Numbered from the stretch's first letter, positions 39,014 to 50,411 are shown. The stretch is DNA of 64,000 bases from Patiria pectinifera (GCA_029964075.1 CM057135.1:17510863-17574862); one strand, 5' to 3'. Numbers and translations: made by a program. Notes: a model not told the origin generated them from the sequence alone.

Positions 39014-39047
39014 GGACAGATTCGCCACTTCGTGAAAACGCCGACGA
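39014..39047. repeat. Right terminal inverted repeat of the 11-kb element
   Basis: Inverse of 28,008-28,041 with one mismatch in 34 bp. It is followed by TATA, which also precedes the left end. Confidence 0.9.
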
Positions 39048-41094
39048 TATAATATCATGCTATATGTCTGAGCCTGTCCTTTCTGGTGGTAAATGGAATG
39101 GCGCCCCGATCCATCAAGTCCGTCTTTGCAGAGAACTCTATACTGTCCTGGTTGAATTTCTGGATGAGCTTCTATTAGTCTTTTCACATGTATGCTGCAT
39201 GATTCTTTCAGAGAAGCTGTGATACCTTCGTTGTCATCAATGCTATAAGGCTTTAGTTCAGGAGTGATATAATTCTTCTTTTCCATCAACTTGTAGTGGG
39301 CTGGGAGTGTCACGTGCTCATTTAAATCACGTCTGAGATTAGTGTACCCCGTCCTTCCGATATTGTATGAAGACAAAATGTAAAGTCCTTTGTCAACAGA
39401 CATCTCCTTATCAACCAATGACTTGTTGAAAAGCTTCAACCCAACATCCGCTGTTTTCCTGTTGCTGATATAGTTTTCTTTGTGCAGCAAATATCCCATA
39501 AGCTGAGTTGCAGATATTCCATTTTCTTCAGCTTCCTCACGCAAATCGTGTAATAAGGAGTTTGTCCTTCGAAACCGCTGCCGTGGACCTACTTCGTCAA
39601 GGGGAGCCAAGTTTGGACGATCACACTGAGTTTCTTGGTCTCTACGGTTGTCTGGTGACCCCAAGGATGACACAGATGAAAGATTGAGAGCCTCTACCAC
39701 AGTCAGTGACGATGTGTCCACCATCAGTTTTTCCTTGTCTTTTGGGGTGATTTTCAAGAAAGGCTCATCCAACATTTCTTCGAGTTGTTCTTTCCCCTGT
39801 GAACGTCCAGTCTCTTTCAATTTGTTTTTCCATTCTAGGCGAAGCTTCTGAATTCGTCGTGTGATTTTTTCTTCAGTGTGTTCGGTTCCCGCAAGATCAT
39901 AGTCTTGGATTATTTCCCTTGCAATCCCAACGTAACTTGGCCTCTTCCGCCCAACCCATTTTCCCTCAAGTACTTTTCAAGTATTTCCCGGTTTGAAAAG
40001 GACAAACACAATTTGAGAGGCTGATGTATTTTTTTAGTATTATTTACTTCTCAGAATATTTTGTGAAAAAAGTCAGTAACCCCTAAAAAAAACCACACAA
40101 ACTTGTTCAAACATTTTATATTCCACAAGCAAAGAGCTGAGTTCTAATAAGATACTTACTTGGCCTAGCGCCAAGCAGTTTGCAAAACACTCTTATCATA
40201 TTCGGCCTTGCCAGGCCTAAAAACAAGCACAGACTGCAGGAAATGATGTCGTTTCGCTGACCGCGCCTAGTGTGGGCCTACACCAAAAAGTTGTAAAAAG
40301 AAAATTATGATAAAGTCTCTTCATCTCTGCTTCTATCTACATTTCCCATGACAAAGAAAACCATGAACAGCTAAATTTCTTCAACTATAAATCCCAGCCG
40401 AGCTGACTTTCAAGCCCTGAGATAACCACTAACCTCCGTAAACAATTGTCAGAAGTCCACAAGCGACGACACTGAGCTCGGCGATACAGCGACATGCAGT
40501 ACGCTAAAAACATCTCAACAAAAGAGGACGCTGTTCACTTCGTCGGCCATGACAGCGTTTTACGTACTCCCAGCTAGTGACTGCTTACAAAAATGATTTT
40601 TTTTTTCGGCACAACGATGCATTGCGCGACTTTTCCGGTCAATTTTATTTAAAACCGAGTAATCAGTCGACCGATTTCTGAAGAAATTAGACAATTTTAC
40701 TTTGGCCGTTTTCGGCCGATTGTAAAAATGTATCAGCGAACACGTCTTGTTTTTTGGGGGAATATTTCTACATAATTTAGCGTAAGTAAATCCCTGAATT
40801 TCTGCACTTTATGAAACATTTTTTTCATAACAAATTTTATATGAGTGGAAAGGGTACGAAACAAGCTACAAGATGATGCGCAGCTTTTGATCTGAAAATA
40901 TAATTTCGGCATTGAACAACTCTTTTTTTTTTGTTTCCCAAAGTACCTACTGTAATAATTCTAACCATCTTCTAGTTTTGTGTAGCTGTGTACTTACGTG
41001 AAATATGCAGCAAATAAGTTGGAAAAATATTTTTATCCGCTACAGATTTACTCAGTAGATACAACTAAACAATTTTTTAGCATAATATTCAGAA

Positions 41095-41134
41095 TTTTTT
41101 TTTTTTGAAATGTCTGGGTCTTAAACCACTGTGG
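41095..41134. repeat. Right terminal inverted repeat of the RAG1-like element
   Basis: Read inward on the minus strand: CACAGTG, GTTTAAGACCCAGACATTT (19 bp), then CAAAAAAAA. It matches the left end except for the 9-bp length difference. Confidence 0.8.
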
Positions 41135-43573
41135 CATACACCTGTAAGTGCATCATCCCCGACGCCATGTCTATTGAAGATGAGCACAGTGAATGTAAAG
41201 TAGTCGTGATATGCACAAAAATGATAATGCTATTATTTTACAGCATGTCATGGTGTGGATTGATATGACCACTTCCAACCACAGAAAAGACCAAAGCAAG
41301 TAAACTTAATTGTTTGTGTGCTCTGGCTTGTTCATTATCCACGATTATAATGGCAGAGTGGTTTAATATGATTTATTAACAGTTGCAAATTCAAATTTTA
41401 CTACTGGATACTTTTTTTTTGGGGGGGGGGGGTAATCACAGATAAAGAACTGGGTTGTTGTTTGGAGCTAGCTATATAGTGACTTCAGTTATCCAGGCTA
41501 TTCCTGTCAGTTATTACATGGTGTTAATGAAAAAGTTTAAGAACTTTTACTATGTAGGAGGAAAAGTTCAAGTATTTGGTAGTGTGAAGAAAACCACTGA
41601 GAAAACAATACAGAAAAAAAATCGGAAAAAGCGCTTTGGGACCAAGACAACCCAGTATACATTCCCTTGTCCTGACTTATAGCAATTACGTCCCATGTGC
41701 AAGGTGGGAAAAACAAAAAATGCCACCAACCAAAAAAAAAACCCTTTCCATATATTATAACTGTAGGATTCACTCATGTGGATATTCAGATTACTCTAAC
41801 TGGAAGTAGAGGGGGTAACAAAGATATACATGAAAATTGAAAAAAGTACAAAAAATGACACAGTTTTCAATGTGCACCAGTCCGTCTAAAGTGATAACCT
41901 TTGTTATTAACTTTATAAAAACACATACCCAGTGATCTCTTGATGTTCCTCATCAATTAGACTTGCCTCAATGGCAAGTGCAATGTTAGCATCTTCTGCA
42001 GTCTCATCAAAAAGGGTTAAGTAGGCTTCATATGGCTCGTCAGTTGCATCTCTTGCCCTCGGTAAAGAGCTCCATGCTGTGTTTCATCTGTTATCTAACT
42101 CTAAGGAAAAAAACATTCATGACAAACACATGTAACAGAAAATAAGAATAAAAAACATGGTAACTACCGATACCGGTTGCAAAGGAAGGAAGCAATCCAA
42201 AGGCTTAATGCTTGTTCACAAAAACAATTATTGACCCTAAAAACCTCGTCGGGACTTTAATTCTATTGACTTGCAGCCACGTGTTTAAAAGTGCAGGTGT
42301 GGACCTCCCAACAAAACAGGTCTTCATAATAATGTAGGGCTTACAGACAAAGTATGGACTCACACAGGTCCACACTTAAAGGCAATTTGGGGTCAGGGTT
42401 ATCTCTATAAAAAGGAAGAGCATCAATTCAGGAAATCGCTATTAAAAGTCAAGCTCAAAATAGTCATAATTGAGTGTGAAAAAAAGAGAATTTTCCCGGA
42501 GTGTTCTTGACTAAAGGGGAACAAAGGAAAGCCCACAATATGTATGTGAAACAAGTATTTATGTCCACCACCCTGTTTGTTTCTGACAAAGTGATGACAT
42601 TCTTACTCTCATTCATCTGTGATGATTAGGAATGTGGTAAATGCTTTCTTCAGGGAAGGAATACTTTTTAAATTTAGGATGTACAGAAATAAGGAAAGCA
42701 ACATTTAGTTACACTCAAAACACTTACTCTTCTCAGTTCACATGTGGATGAAGACTCCACAGTACCAGTAGACTCTTTGGATCTTATAGGTGTTGCAGTT
42801 TCTGCGCGACTGCTGACGGAATAGCCTTTCTCTGTGGTCATCGACGTAACCAAATATAACAGATGACACGTGACACAAATTTGCCTGTCAACAATTGGGG
42901 TGTTGACTTCCCGTTTAATCTGTGTATAAATCAATAAAATGTTTGTGACATAAATTCTGAAGTGTCAGTGTGTTACAATAAATCAAGGATACAATGCAAC
43001 GTACATAACCCAGCGTTTCAAAGCACATCATTAAATACTGTCCACAATTTGGCAAGAAATTAGACTAAAACAATCAGACTTATAAACTACAAAATATGAA
43101 CTTACGACTCTGCCGAGATAACCGGCTATCCAGCGGCAGAAGTGCAGCTACAAATCGGTAACTACGTGTACATTAAGTCATGTTGACATTGACAAAATGT
43201 CTTCACAAAAACAATAATGTCTGGCGAAGCTAAATACGAGCCGTTGTAGTTAACACCGCACCATGTGCCTCACACGTGAACACGTTGTACATGTACAGAT
43301 TGCATGACACACTTCAAGTGACCTGGAAAGTATATACATTTTGGGCGCGCATTCCGATAAACAGTGCATCGCTAGGTTACGTCTACAGACTTAATGAATG
43401 AATTATGAAACCAAGGTCAAAGGTAAACCTACTACAGTTTGACAATGTGCGCCTGCGTTACACAGGTATGTAGGGTACTTCATCAATACCTTCAGGGTCA
43501 GAAATAGGACTATCCTGCAACAGAAAAAGCAATAGATCGTAACTCTACTGAACAACATATGTGTAATTGTCTA

Positions 43574-44827
43574 TGTAGTGACTTGTTCATCACTGAAAGT
43601 TTTATAGCGCCCTCTGTAGTTTGCTATTGAAAGCTTGAAACTGTGTGTTCCAATATGGCTGCCGACTGAAAAGTCACGTAGAAATAAACAGTGATTGCAA
43701 CTCCCAAATTAGTGTGTTTGCCTGAGTATAACAATTGGCGACGAGGTAAAATGAATACCTTAGGGAATATAAGGGAGTTTCGTGTTGAGAAGGAGACATG
43801 GCAGCTGCATGTGGACCATTTGAGGCAGTTTTTTGAGGCGAATGATGTGAAAGCGCTTGGTAAGAAAAGAGCCATACTGTTGAGTGTCTGTGGGGCGAAT
43901 ACATTCAAGTTGATTTCCAGCCTAGTCGCGCCAGACACACCGGGGATAAGACAATTGATGAACTGCTTTCAATCACCAAGAACCATTTCACCCCCAAACC
44001 ATCTGTCATAATTCAGATATATTAGTTTAACTCCAAAGTTATGCAACCAGGCCAGACAGTTTCTCAGTTTATTGCAGAACTACGTCACCTCGCACTACTC
44101 TTGTACCGATGTCTTCACCAAGGGTGGAGGAGTCGGACAGAAGCAAGCCTAGTCCCAGTAGGAAGGAGGAACCTGCACATCCGGTGGATCCGGACAAATC
44201 TCAGAACAATCCACCAACACCACAACCTTGTCGATCTAAATGCACGCATAACAAACCAGATCGATATGGGTTCCCAAATTCTGTAACTGTTGGCTAGAAC
44301 TCACAGATTGATTGCATGATTTACATGTGCTGTTTAATTGTTGACCTTATTTAGGTTACTCCAGTTTAAATGTTCTGAACTGTTTCAAAGTTGACATTGT
44401 TAAGATTGTTTTGGTTAAAAGTTTAAAGTGTTTCATGGAAATAATTGAAATGCCAGTCAAGAGTTATCACGTGATTATGGGAAAATTGTTTTACGCTCAT
44501 ATTCAAACTTTGGACATTACTTGAACAGTGCCAGTTTTAAGTGCAAAGCATCAAGTCGTTAAGCAACCAAATTTCCGAACTATCCCATGCATGTGTCAGG
44601 AAGAGATGTTTAGTTAAAGTGTAATTCCTAATCTGGCAATGTTAGGTTCAACTAAAGAGGGAGGAGTTGTAGTAACTTGTTCATCACTGAAAGTCTTATA
44701 GCGCCCTCTGTAGTTTGCCATTGAAAGCCTGAAACTGTGTATTCCAATATGGCTGCCGACTGAAAAGTCACGTAGAAATAAACAGTGATTGCAACTCCCA
44801 AATTAGTGTGTTTGCCTGAGTATAACA
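43574..44827 (+). mobile_element. Internally deleted Gypsy-like LTR retrotransposon (fossil)
   Basis: Two 160-bp LTRs (43,574-43,733 and 44,668-44,827) begin TGTAGT, end ATAACA and differ at only a few sites. A primer-binding-like TTGGCGACGAGG follows the 5' LTR and a purine tract (AAAGAGGGAGGAG) precedes the 3' LTR. The interior is about 930 bp and keeps only part of a gag-like region; pol is absent. No target duplication is obvious. It is a broken copy lying in an intron of the HECT gene. The similar LTRs suggest a fairly recent insertion. Confidence 0.9.
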
Positions 44828-46871
44828 GTTCTTCATTTTCATAGGCTGTCAACGTGTTCTGTCATTTCCACACTAAATAAATACATAATAAGCCGCATTG
44901 AAAAAAACCCCAGTAATTTGTATAACTGCTGCAGTTTAAAACATGTACATGTAGGATTATATTTCAGAAACTATGAATGCTTGTTTGGTGGCAGTTACAC
45001 TGTATTCTGGTTTTATGAATGGGAATTTTGAGGGACTTCGATGACAATTGAGTGAGGACTCAAATAAACACAGCTTCATTTCTGTGTTTGTTGTTTGCTG
45101 TTTTTCTTCTTAGGGTTTTGCTTTTAAACTTTTTTGAGGGGCACAGGATTGGTACATGCCTGTGGTTGTGTGCTCAAGATCACATATGTCAATTTGGTTA
45201 GTGTGAAATCTTTGATCACTAATTCTTACGAACTTAACATAACGCAAGTAAAGACAACATTTAAATGACAAAAAAAGATATGGCATAGTGACACATGACC
45301 AGAAAAGCTTCATTTCTTTCTTAAAGCCAATTCCTATTAATGGGCGTGACAAACGGTTTAAAACAAAATGCATATCTCATCCTCATCTGCATACCAGGTT
45401 TCCAAGTAAAGCCTCACTGGATGAGTTTTGATCTCTCTAAAACAAATCATCCAGTGTGAAACTCCCAGAGGGAAAGAAAGACTTAATATTCTCTCCACTG
45501 AACGTTTTGACTGCTGTTTGTAGGTTTGCCAGTTGTAGCTTTTTGGCTTGGTTTCTCCCTTTATGAAAAAAAATCCTAACAAAAGTGATGATGAAGTGTG
45601 TCAGGTGATGCGTCACGAGGGAGGTCCAAATTCTTGATCCCACCACACCGGCTGGCAATAACCTGTCAGGCTGGGCTGTCATTCTTGTCACGATGTTTCT
45701 ATCCCACGTACACACGTAGGGTTTCACTCTCTTTCTTACTGGGACGTGCCTTAGCGTTTGCCTTGCAATTGTTGAAAATTTCCTTTAATTTTTGCACTGC
45801 TGGAAGTGATCTGGTATTTTCTGTGGAATATAAGACAAATTTTCACTTAATCTAACACACCATGAAGAATGAAATAGGTGCAAAAGTCCATTTCTATACC
45901 ACAATTTTGAAACACCAAACAAACAAGAACATGCCCAACAGTAGCCCTATGTGTAATACATTGTTGAAACGCAAGATGCATCATGGGACTTGTCAACTAA
46001 GTAAGAAATCAACCCGCTTTCACATAATCATGTATTGATCTTAATCCATTTCTGAACGAGTGGGTGCATGATGGAAAAAACAAAATGCAATTTTTTTCTC
46101 TGGCTACTTTACTTCTTTACACCACTACAACCAAGCACACCCACCCAGACATAAATGGATCTGAGATTGATAGAAAACAAGCCCAAATTTTCAGCATCAC
46201 AATGGAAAGACAACTTTGCAACTCTATCTCAATTTTTCTGTCTCAAAATTGCGTGTTAACATTTCCCCTTGCTCAGGAATAAAGCTAAGGACAACAAATG
46301 ACACTTTTGTTCTGAAACAACTTCAGGTCATACTCTTTAAACATATATTTCAATCTACCAATGTCCATCTTCAAATGTCATGAAATATGGTGCACCTTCT
46401 TTCCTTTACTCAGTCAAGAGTGCGAAATTATGCTGGTTATGAGAAGGAAGCCTGCATGTGTTTATTAAGTTGCACTAGGATGAAGTCCTGTCTCACTCTA
46501 TTCCACTATACAAATTACCTGTAAACACAACCCTTGTATTCTCAGGTAATACCTATCACTTATCACCTCCCTGCATTTCTGGCGAATCCTTGCCCTGTCG
46601 CCAATTCTCATTACTCCTAACATTAGAAACTCTGAATCCGTCAAAGAGATTACTTCATTACAGCCAACCTAAAGAATAGAATGTAGCAAGCATACATTAT
46701 GGCCATCAATTTGAAACATTTCATTTATATTTAGTCACATTTTACAAACTAAAACTAATTGACATCTGTAAAGAGCAGATAATGATAATGACACCTTTCC
46801 TAAGTGTCTAGACTATAGAGGGTGCTAGTCACACTTGCATGTATTGTCTTGTTGATGTCGAGGCCCAAGGG

Positions 46872-47210
46872 GTGTTGGTAGAGTCGGAGGTAGTCGGAGC
46901 TTGCCGGAGGTAGCATTTAACATTTTATGCCGCACATCTGCAATTTTTGAATATTTGTTCAAGTAAGTCTTAATTAAATCCGATGGGCCTCCAGGTTGCA
47001 ATACACGGACAGAAAAATAATATTGTGGGGAAGTGGGGTTGAGGACAAAATAAATAAACGAATAAATAGCGTTTTTTTGGTTCGGGCACTCATCACATGA
47101 ATTTTTTTCTTTTTAAAATCGTTTCCAGGTGTCCTTTAGTGCAAGTTTATGTGCTGCATTAAATGCTACCTCTGCCTACCAACAGCAAGCTCCGACTACC
47201 TCCAACTTTT
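46872..47210. mobile_element. MITE-like inverted-repeat element
   Basis: The left arm carries GGTGTTGGTAGAGTCGG, GGTAGTCGGAGCTTGC and GGAGGTAGCATTTAA. The right arm is the inverse order and sequence: TTAAATGCTACCTC, GCCTACCAACAGCAAGC and TCCGACTACCTCC. About 340 bp, no coding. Confidence 0.75.
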
Positions 47211-47389
47211 TGCTTTTACCCACAGCCATGACAGTAACCATGGTAACACCCAGGCACAACATGCCCATGCGGGTATAGAAATAACATGCCTCGAACAGTC
47301 AAAGTAATGATGTCTGGTCACCCTGGCTCCTTGTCAACCACTAACCATTATACTAAGTAGAAACAGGATTAAGCTTGCTAGGCCTAAAC

Positions 47390-49012
47390 CTAACGAAGGA
47401 CTGATTCGATATTCCTATTATCTATGGGTATCAAAGTGGTAGTGTCCGGATTGTCCAGGGCACCAACAATAGACACTGCCTTTATTGGCGGGGGTTGGCC
47501 AACATCCGCTCGGGTCGGAAGCTGGCCTCGCTCTCCGACCCGCTGGAGTTTGGCGCATCTTCTTTCATGAAGGAAACAGTTTTCTCTAACTTTGTGCCAG
47601 GACAATCTCGCTTGAAGTGGCCTAGTTTGCCGCACTTGTAGCAGGGGTACTTGAAAATGTCGGGTCCAGGTGACTGGGATCTGTCACGGGGGCCTTGGCT
47701 CCGCAGTGCTTCTGTTAGTTGGTCTAACGAGCGCTGAATAGCGCCAACTTTGTCCTCCAAGGTAGACATTCGTTTCTCAAGAGTGGAGTCATCACCGGTG
47801 TTGGAATTTTTGGGATGAGTGGGTCAGTTGATTTCCACTTTACACAAGTCTGCATCTAACTCTTCGGCAAAAACATGTTTCACTTCCCTTCTAGATCGAC
47901 CATATATGGCTCACTGCGTATGTTGGAACCATTTCACTCGGTCAATGGCTGCTTCAATTGTAGCTGGCCTTGTGTTGATAGCATACTGGCCGGCCTCACG
48001 ATCTAAGCAACCCTGGCAGAACCTTAACATCACCTGTTTCTGCACATGTACTTCAGGTAGGTCAGGAAAGGCCCGCGTAGCCAAGTACAAGACTCGATCT
48101 GCCCAATCTAGAATGGTTTCATCCGTATACTTTCTGGCATAGTTGAATTGCATTTGCGTGGACTCAGGTAGGTCACGTAGTTCAAATCTTTTTTCCATTT
48201 TTTTGAATCAGGTCGAAATAATCTAAGTGAGGTCCCCGCTCAGCAAGCAGGGCATAAAACTCACTCACCTTGGATTCCAGGTACCAACACAGACCAGTTA
48301 CATTCGTTGGCATATGAAGTGAATTTGCCAAAAACTGCTTGCCAGCTGCTCTTGCCATCATAGGTAATGGTCTTGGGTAGGGTGGGATGCCTTGACGAGG
48401 GTGTGTTCTCCCTCCACCTAGTAAGCCCAGGTCCCCTCGGCTCAGCAGAAGTTGAGGTGTCTAGCCCGACTGAAGTCGGAACAACACCCTCATATTCATA
48501 CCGCAAGGCACGTTGGTGCACCGAGTGAAGATAGGTTGACTGTGGTTGGAAGTTGGTCGACTGTGGTTGGAAGGTGGTCGACTGTGGGTGATAGGTAGTC
48601 GACTGTGGTTGTGGTTGGTACCTGTCAAAGCTAGGTCTAGTGCCCCCCGGAACCCAGATGGTTAACAAACCATCTTTTGAGTTCTTTAGGGAGGGTAACG
48701 TTGAGCACCTTCCCACATGACTGGACTCGCTGCATGGGAGGTCCTCGTCAGCACTGGCTTGGCTCGAGGTGATTTTGGCGATGCCATTTCTCCATATCTC
48801 TTTTTCTCGGAGTAGGGTACATATGGCCTGAAGTCAAAGACTTCCAATACAGCGGGCATGCTTGCTAAATGAGGAATGCTCATGAGCAGCTCCGGTGTGA
48901 AATTTCCCCGAGCACTTCTCAAATCAATGATCTTGTTTGCAAGCGCATTTCCAATACCAGGGAAAGCTGCCAGATCCCGATATGAACAGCAATTTATCTG
49001 TATTTTCTCCAT
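47390..49012 (-). mobile_element. LTR-retrotransposon gag region (fossil) with a helix-hairpin-helix-like start
   Basis: Minus-strand pieces in gag order: an N-terminal part with a helix-hairpin-helix-like motif (FPGIGNALANKIIDLRSARG), a Gln/Pro-rich linker with repeated PQST, a capsid-like part, and a CCHC zinc knuckle (CYKCGKLGHFKRDC). The pieces are in different frames, so the copy is broken in several places. No pol, and no LTR pair was identified. Family is probably Gypsy-like. Confidence 0.75.
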
Positions 49013-49269
49013 CTTTTCTTTGTTTGCTTCTATTTATCTTTATTCTCTTATTCTCTTTTTCTTTAATTTTGTCTTTCTCTATGTTTTGTGCTTTTTCGCT
49101 AGGGAAATCAAACAAGCACTCAAACAAGAACGCTAACAATAAACAACCTAACTTTAACTCCTACTAAGATAGCAAAAGGACTAATTTCAAAGGTAAGTAA
49201 CAACACGTACCTTCAAATATACCACAACTGCTGGTACGTAAGTCAAAAATTCAAAAACAACAATTATAC

Positions 49270-49465
49270 GCCGCGTGTGGTTCTGGTAAACAGAGCCTCC
49301 GATTCTGGGTGGAAAACAGTTCTGAGAAACAGAGCTGCCTGGTTCTGGTAAACAGAGCCACCTATATTGGATGCAACAATACGCAGTTCTGAGAAACAGA
49401 GCTGACCGGTTCTGTTACGCAGAGCCTACGATAATGGATTACGATACGCAGTTCTGAGAAAAAGA
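49270..49465. repeat. Minisatellite of CAGTTCTGAGAAACAGAGCTG-type units
   Basis: GGTTCTG(G/-)TAA/TTAC(A/G)CAGAGCC alternates with AGTTCTGAGAAACAGAGCTG three times at about 65-75-bp spacing. It lies just upstream of the gag fossil and could be part of its untranslated leader. Confidence 0.75.
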
Positions 49466-49749
49466 GCTGCGAGTGCCCAAATATAGGATCTATATAGTTA
49501 AATTGAAAACTTGGTATGAATATTTAAAAGATCACCCTACATCTAACAATATGGGCTACAACCCTTCAAATTATTACTGAAAAATGTGAAAATCATGACA
49601 ATGATGGAAAACAATTCAAAGATTAAATCAACTGAGCAGTGTGAATCACATCCACAACTTAAGAAAGATCTACACAACGAATATAATCTTAAATCGGTTC
49701 CATAAAAAAATAATCTCTATTCTTGAGTCAGTTTCCCCCGACTAAAATT

Positions 49750-49885
49750 CTCTTTTTCTGAACACACGTGTTCAGCCGAGGTCACTAAACCCGTAACCCG
49801 TTTCAGCGGATCACTAATTTGCCTTAAGTAATTAACCGTGTTCAGCCGAGGTCACTAAAACCGTAACTCGTTCCCGCTGATCACT
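49750..49885. repeat. Direct repeat pair, about 82 bp apart
   Basis: CGTGTTCAGCCGAGGTCACT followed by AAACCCGTAACCCGTTTC and GATCACTA occurs near 49,767 and again, slightly diverged, near 49,849. Confidence 0.85.
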
Positions 49886-50411
49886 ACCCCCCCCCCCTCT
49901 TTTTTTAACTTTAGAACGCAAAACCCACGTTCTAACAAATGTATAGACTTTAGAAATTACAACACAGTGTTGCCGAATCCCTATGAGGAAATTTCCCTTC
50001 CCCAACTTGGCTCGCCGCACCGCCAATCAATCCATGGATTCCAGCACGCCACAAATGGTCCGTGTCGTATTTCCAAATCCTGTTTACGACGCCAATGTAG
50101 TAATATCCGGGGATAAACTCACCCGTCTTCGGCTTTTCCGACAGGCCGCAAGGGAGTTCTCGCAAGTCCCTGGAAATACTAGGATAACTAAAGGAATCTT
50201 AGAACTGACAAATAGTCTAAACTGGTGTCTTCGTAACGTAAATAGTTGTTCTCAGTTTGTCTCGTTGTAATGAAGTTCTCCAGAGCGCGCGAAAGACGTG
50301 GTCAGAGGGCATCAGGAATCATACTACGCATGCGCAGGACCGCAGGCTAATCCATACCGGAAAATGGGGGTGGTTCCCAATCCCGAGTTTACTACAATAT
50401 AGTTCATCGTC

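Larger units (their letters stand above)
28008..39047 (+). mobile_element. 11.04-kb TIR transposon carrying a DUF7869-like gene
   Basis: The terminal inverted repeats are 34 bp with one mismatch (28,008-28,041 and 39,014-39,047). They start TCGTCGGCG and contain TTTTCACGAAGTGGCGAATC. Flanking TATA at 28,004-28,007 and 39,048-39,051 gives a 4-bp duplication; because it is palindromic, a 2-bp TA duplication is equally possible. Copies of the TIR core recur just inside both ends. The element splits the RAG1-like gene, whose halves lie outside it. One intact gene (28,367-35,318) is the only coding content found. I know of no named superfamily with exactly these features. Confidence 0.85.
26676..40023 (-). 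pseudogene. RAG1/Transib-like recombinase gene, interrupted and decayed
   Basis: The 5' part (about 40,023-39,052) has LRLEWKNKLKETGRSQ, GISATQLMGYLLHKENYIS and CKDGLDGSGRHSIYHQ. The last aligns with the region around RAG1 Asp600 (CDGMGDVSEKHG). The gene stops at the 11-kb insertion and resumes at 28,003-27,923 and 27,743-26,676. There GLTVWKESAANSPEAAVPL and FLVKGKEDRELLKSIIPPIE parallel RAG1 KVFEEPKPNS...PLCLMLADESDHETL. The tail has VFPILHATLRTMDWTLKVIY, RLVSCSDFVNSDKLDSLC, and GTLSEEALENNNKNIRRYRE, which parallels the RAG1 Glu962 region SEGNESGNKLFRRFRK. It ends in a zinc knuckle (CTYCDGDHHVRSC). A segment expected to hold the second catalytic Asp and its CxxC appears deleted around 27.5 kb with a frame change. 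One base is missing in the GGTSTTG stretch near 27,262, and there is a frame change near 39.97 kb. The copy is inactive as read. Confidence 0.8.
26078..41134 (-). mobile_element. RAG1/Transib-like DNA transposon with CACAGTG termini
   Basis: The left end starts CACAGTGGTTTAAAACCC and the right end, read inward, starts CACAGTGGTTTAAGACCC. Both continue to CAGACAT, with a 9-bp length difference between the arms. CACAGTG is the consensus RSS heptamer and fits the CACWRTG start known for Transib/RAG transposons. The flanks share CATAC (26,073-26,077 and 41,135-41,139), a 5-bp duplication. If the first base of a symmetrical CCACAGTGG is included, it is a 4-bp CATA. Removing the element and one copy of the duplication rejoins the HECT reading frame (LTG-VCEKLDTF). 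Without its own 11-kb passenger the element is about 4.0 kb and holds one minus-strand recombinase gene. Confidence 0.85.
22148..46668 (-). pseudogene. HECT-type E3 ubiquitin ligase (G2E3-like family), split by a 15-kb transposon
   Basis: Minus-strand exons I can support: 46,668-46,567 (SAM-like, ISLTDSEFLMLGVMRIGDR), about 45,820-45,440 (GGIKNLDLPRDAS, the GGGTR-type module), 42,919-42,728, about 42,085-41,929 (UIM-like, EDANIALAIEASLIDEE), 41,170-41,135 joined to 26,077-25,890, 24,930-24,682, 23,965-23,811, 23,399-23,170 and 22,396-22,148. HECT landmarks are VCVRFAGEDAEDGGGPRREF, YKLLMKEIV, YKLVGQFVTWSVANGGPGL, VERLFIYSKNPLTLESF, the likely catalytic Cys in LPSSSTC (codon 22,251-22,253) and the C-terminal ILETRGFGKV. 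Active copies would transfer ubiquitin through that Cys. Several single-base shifts are visible: near 45.6 kb, an extra T before YKLVGQ at about 24.84 kb, and one after the catalytic Cys at about 22.22 kb. A transposon also lies within coding sequence. The family is multi-copy here (see 60,925-62,336), so it may itself be dispersed by transposition. Confidence 0.75.
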
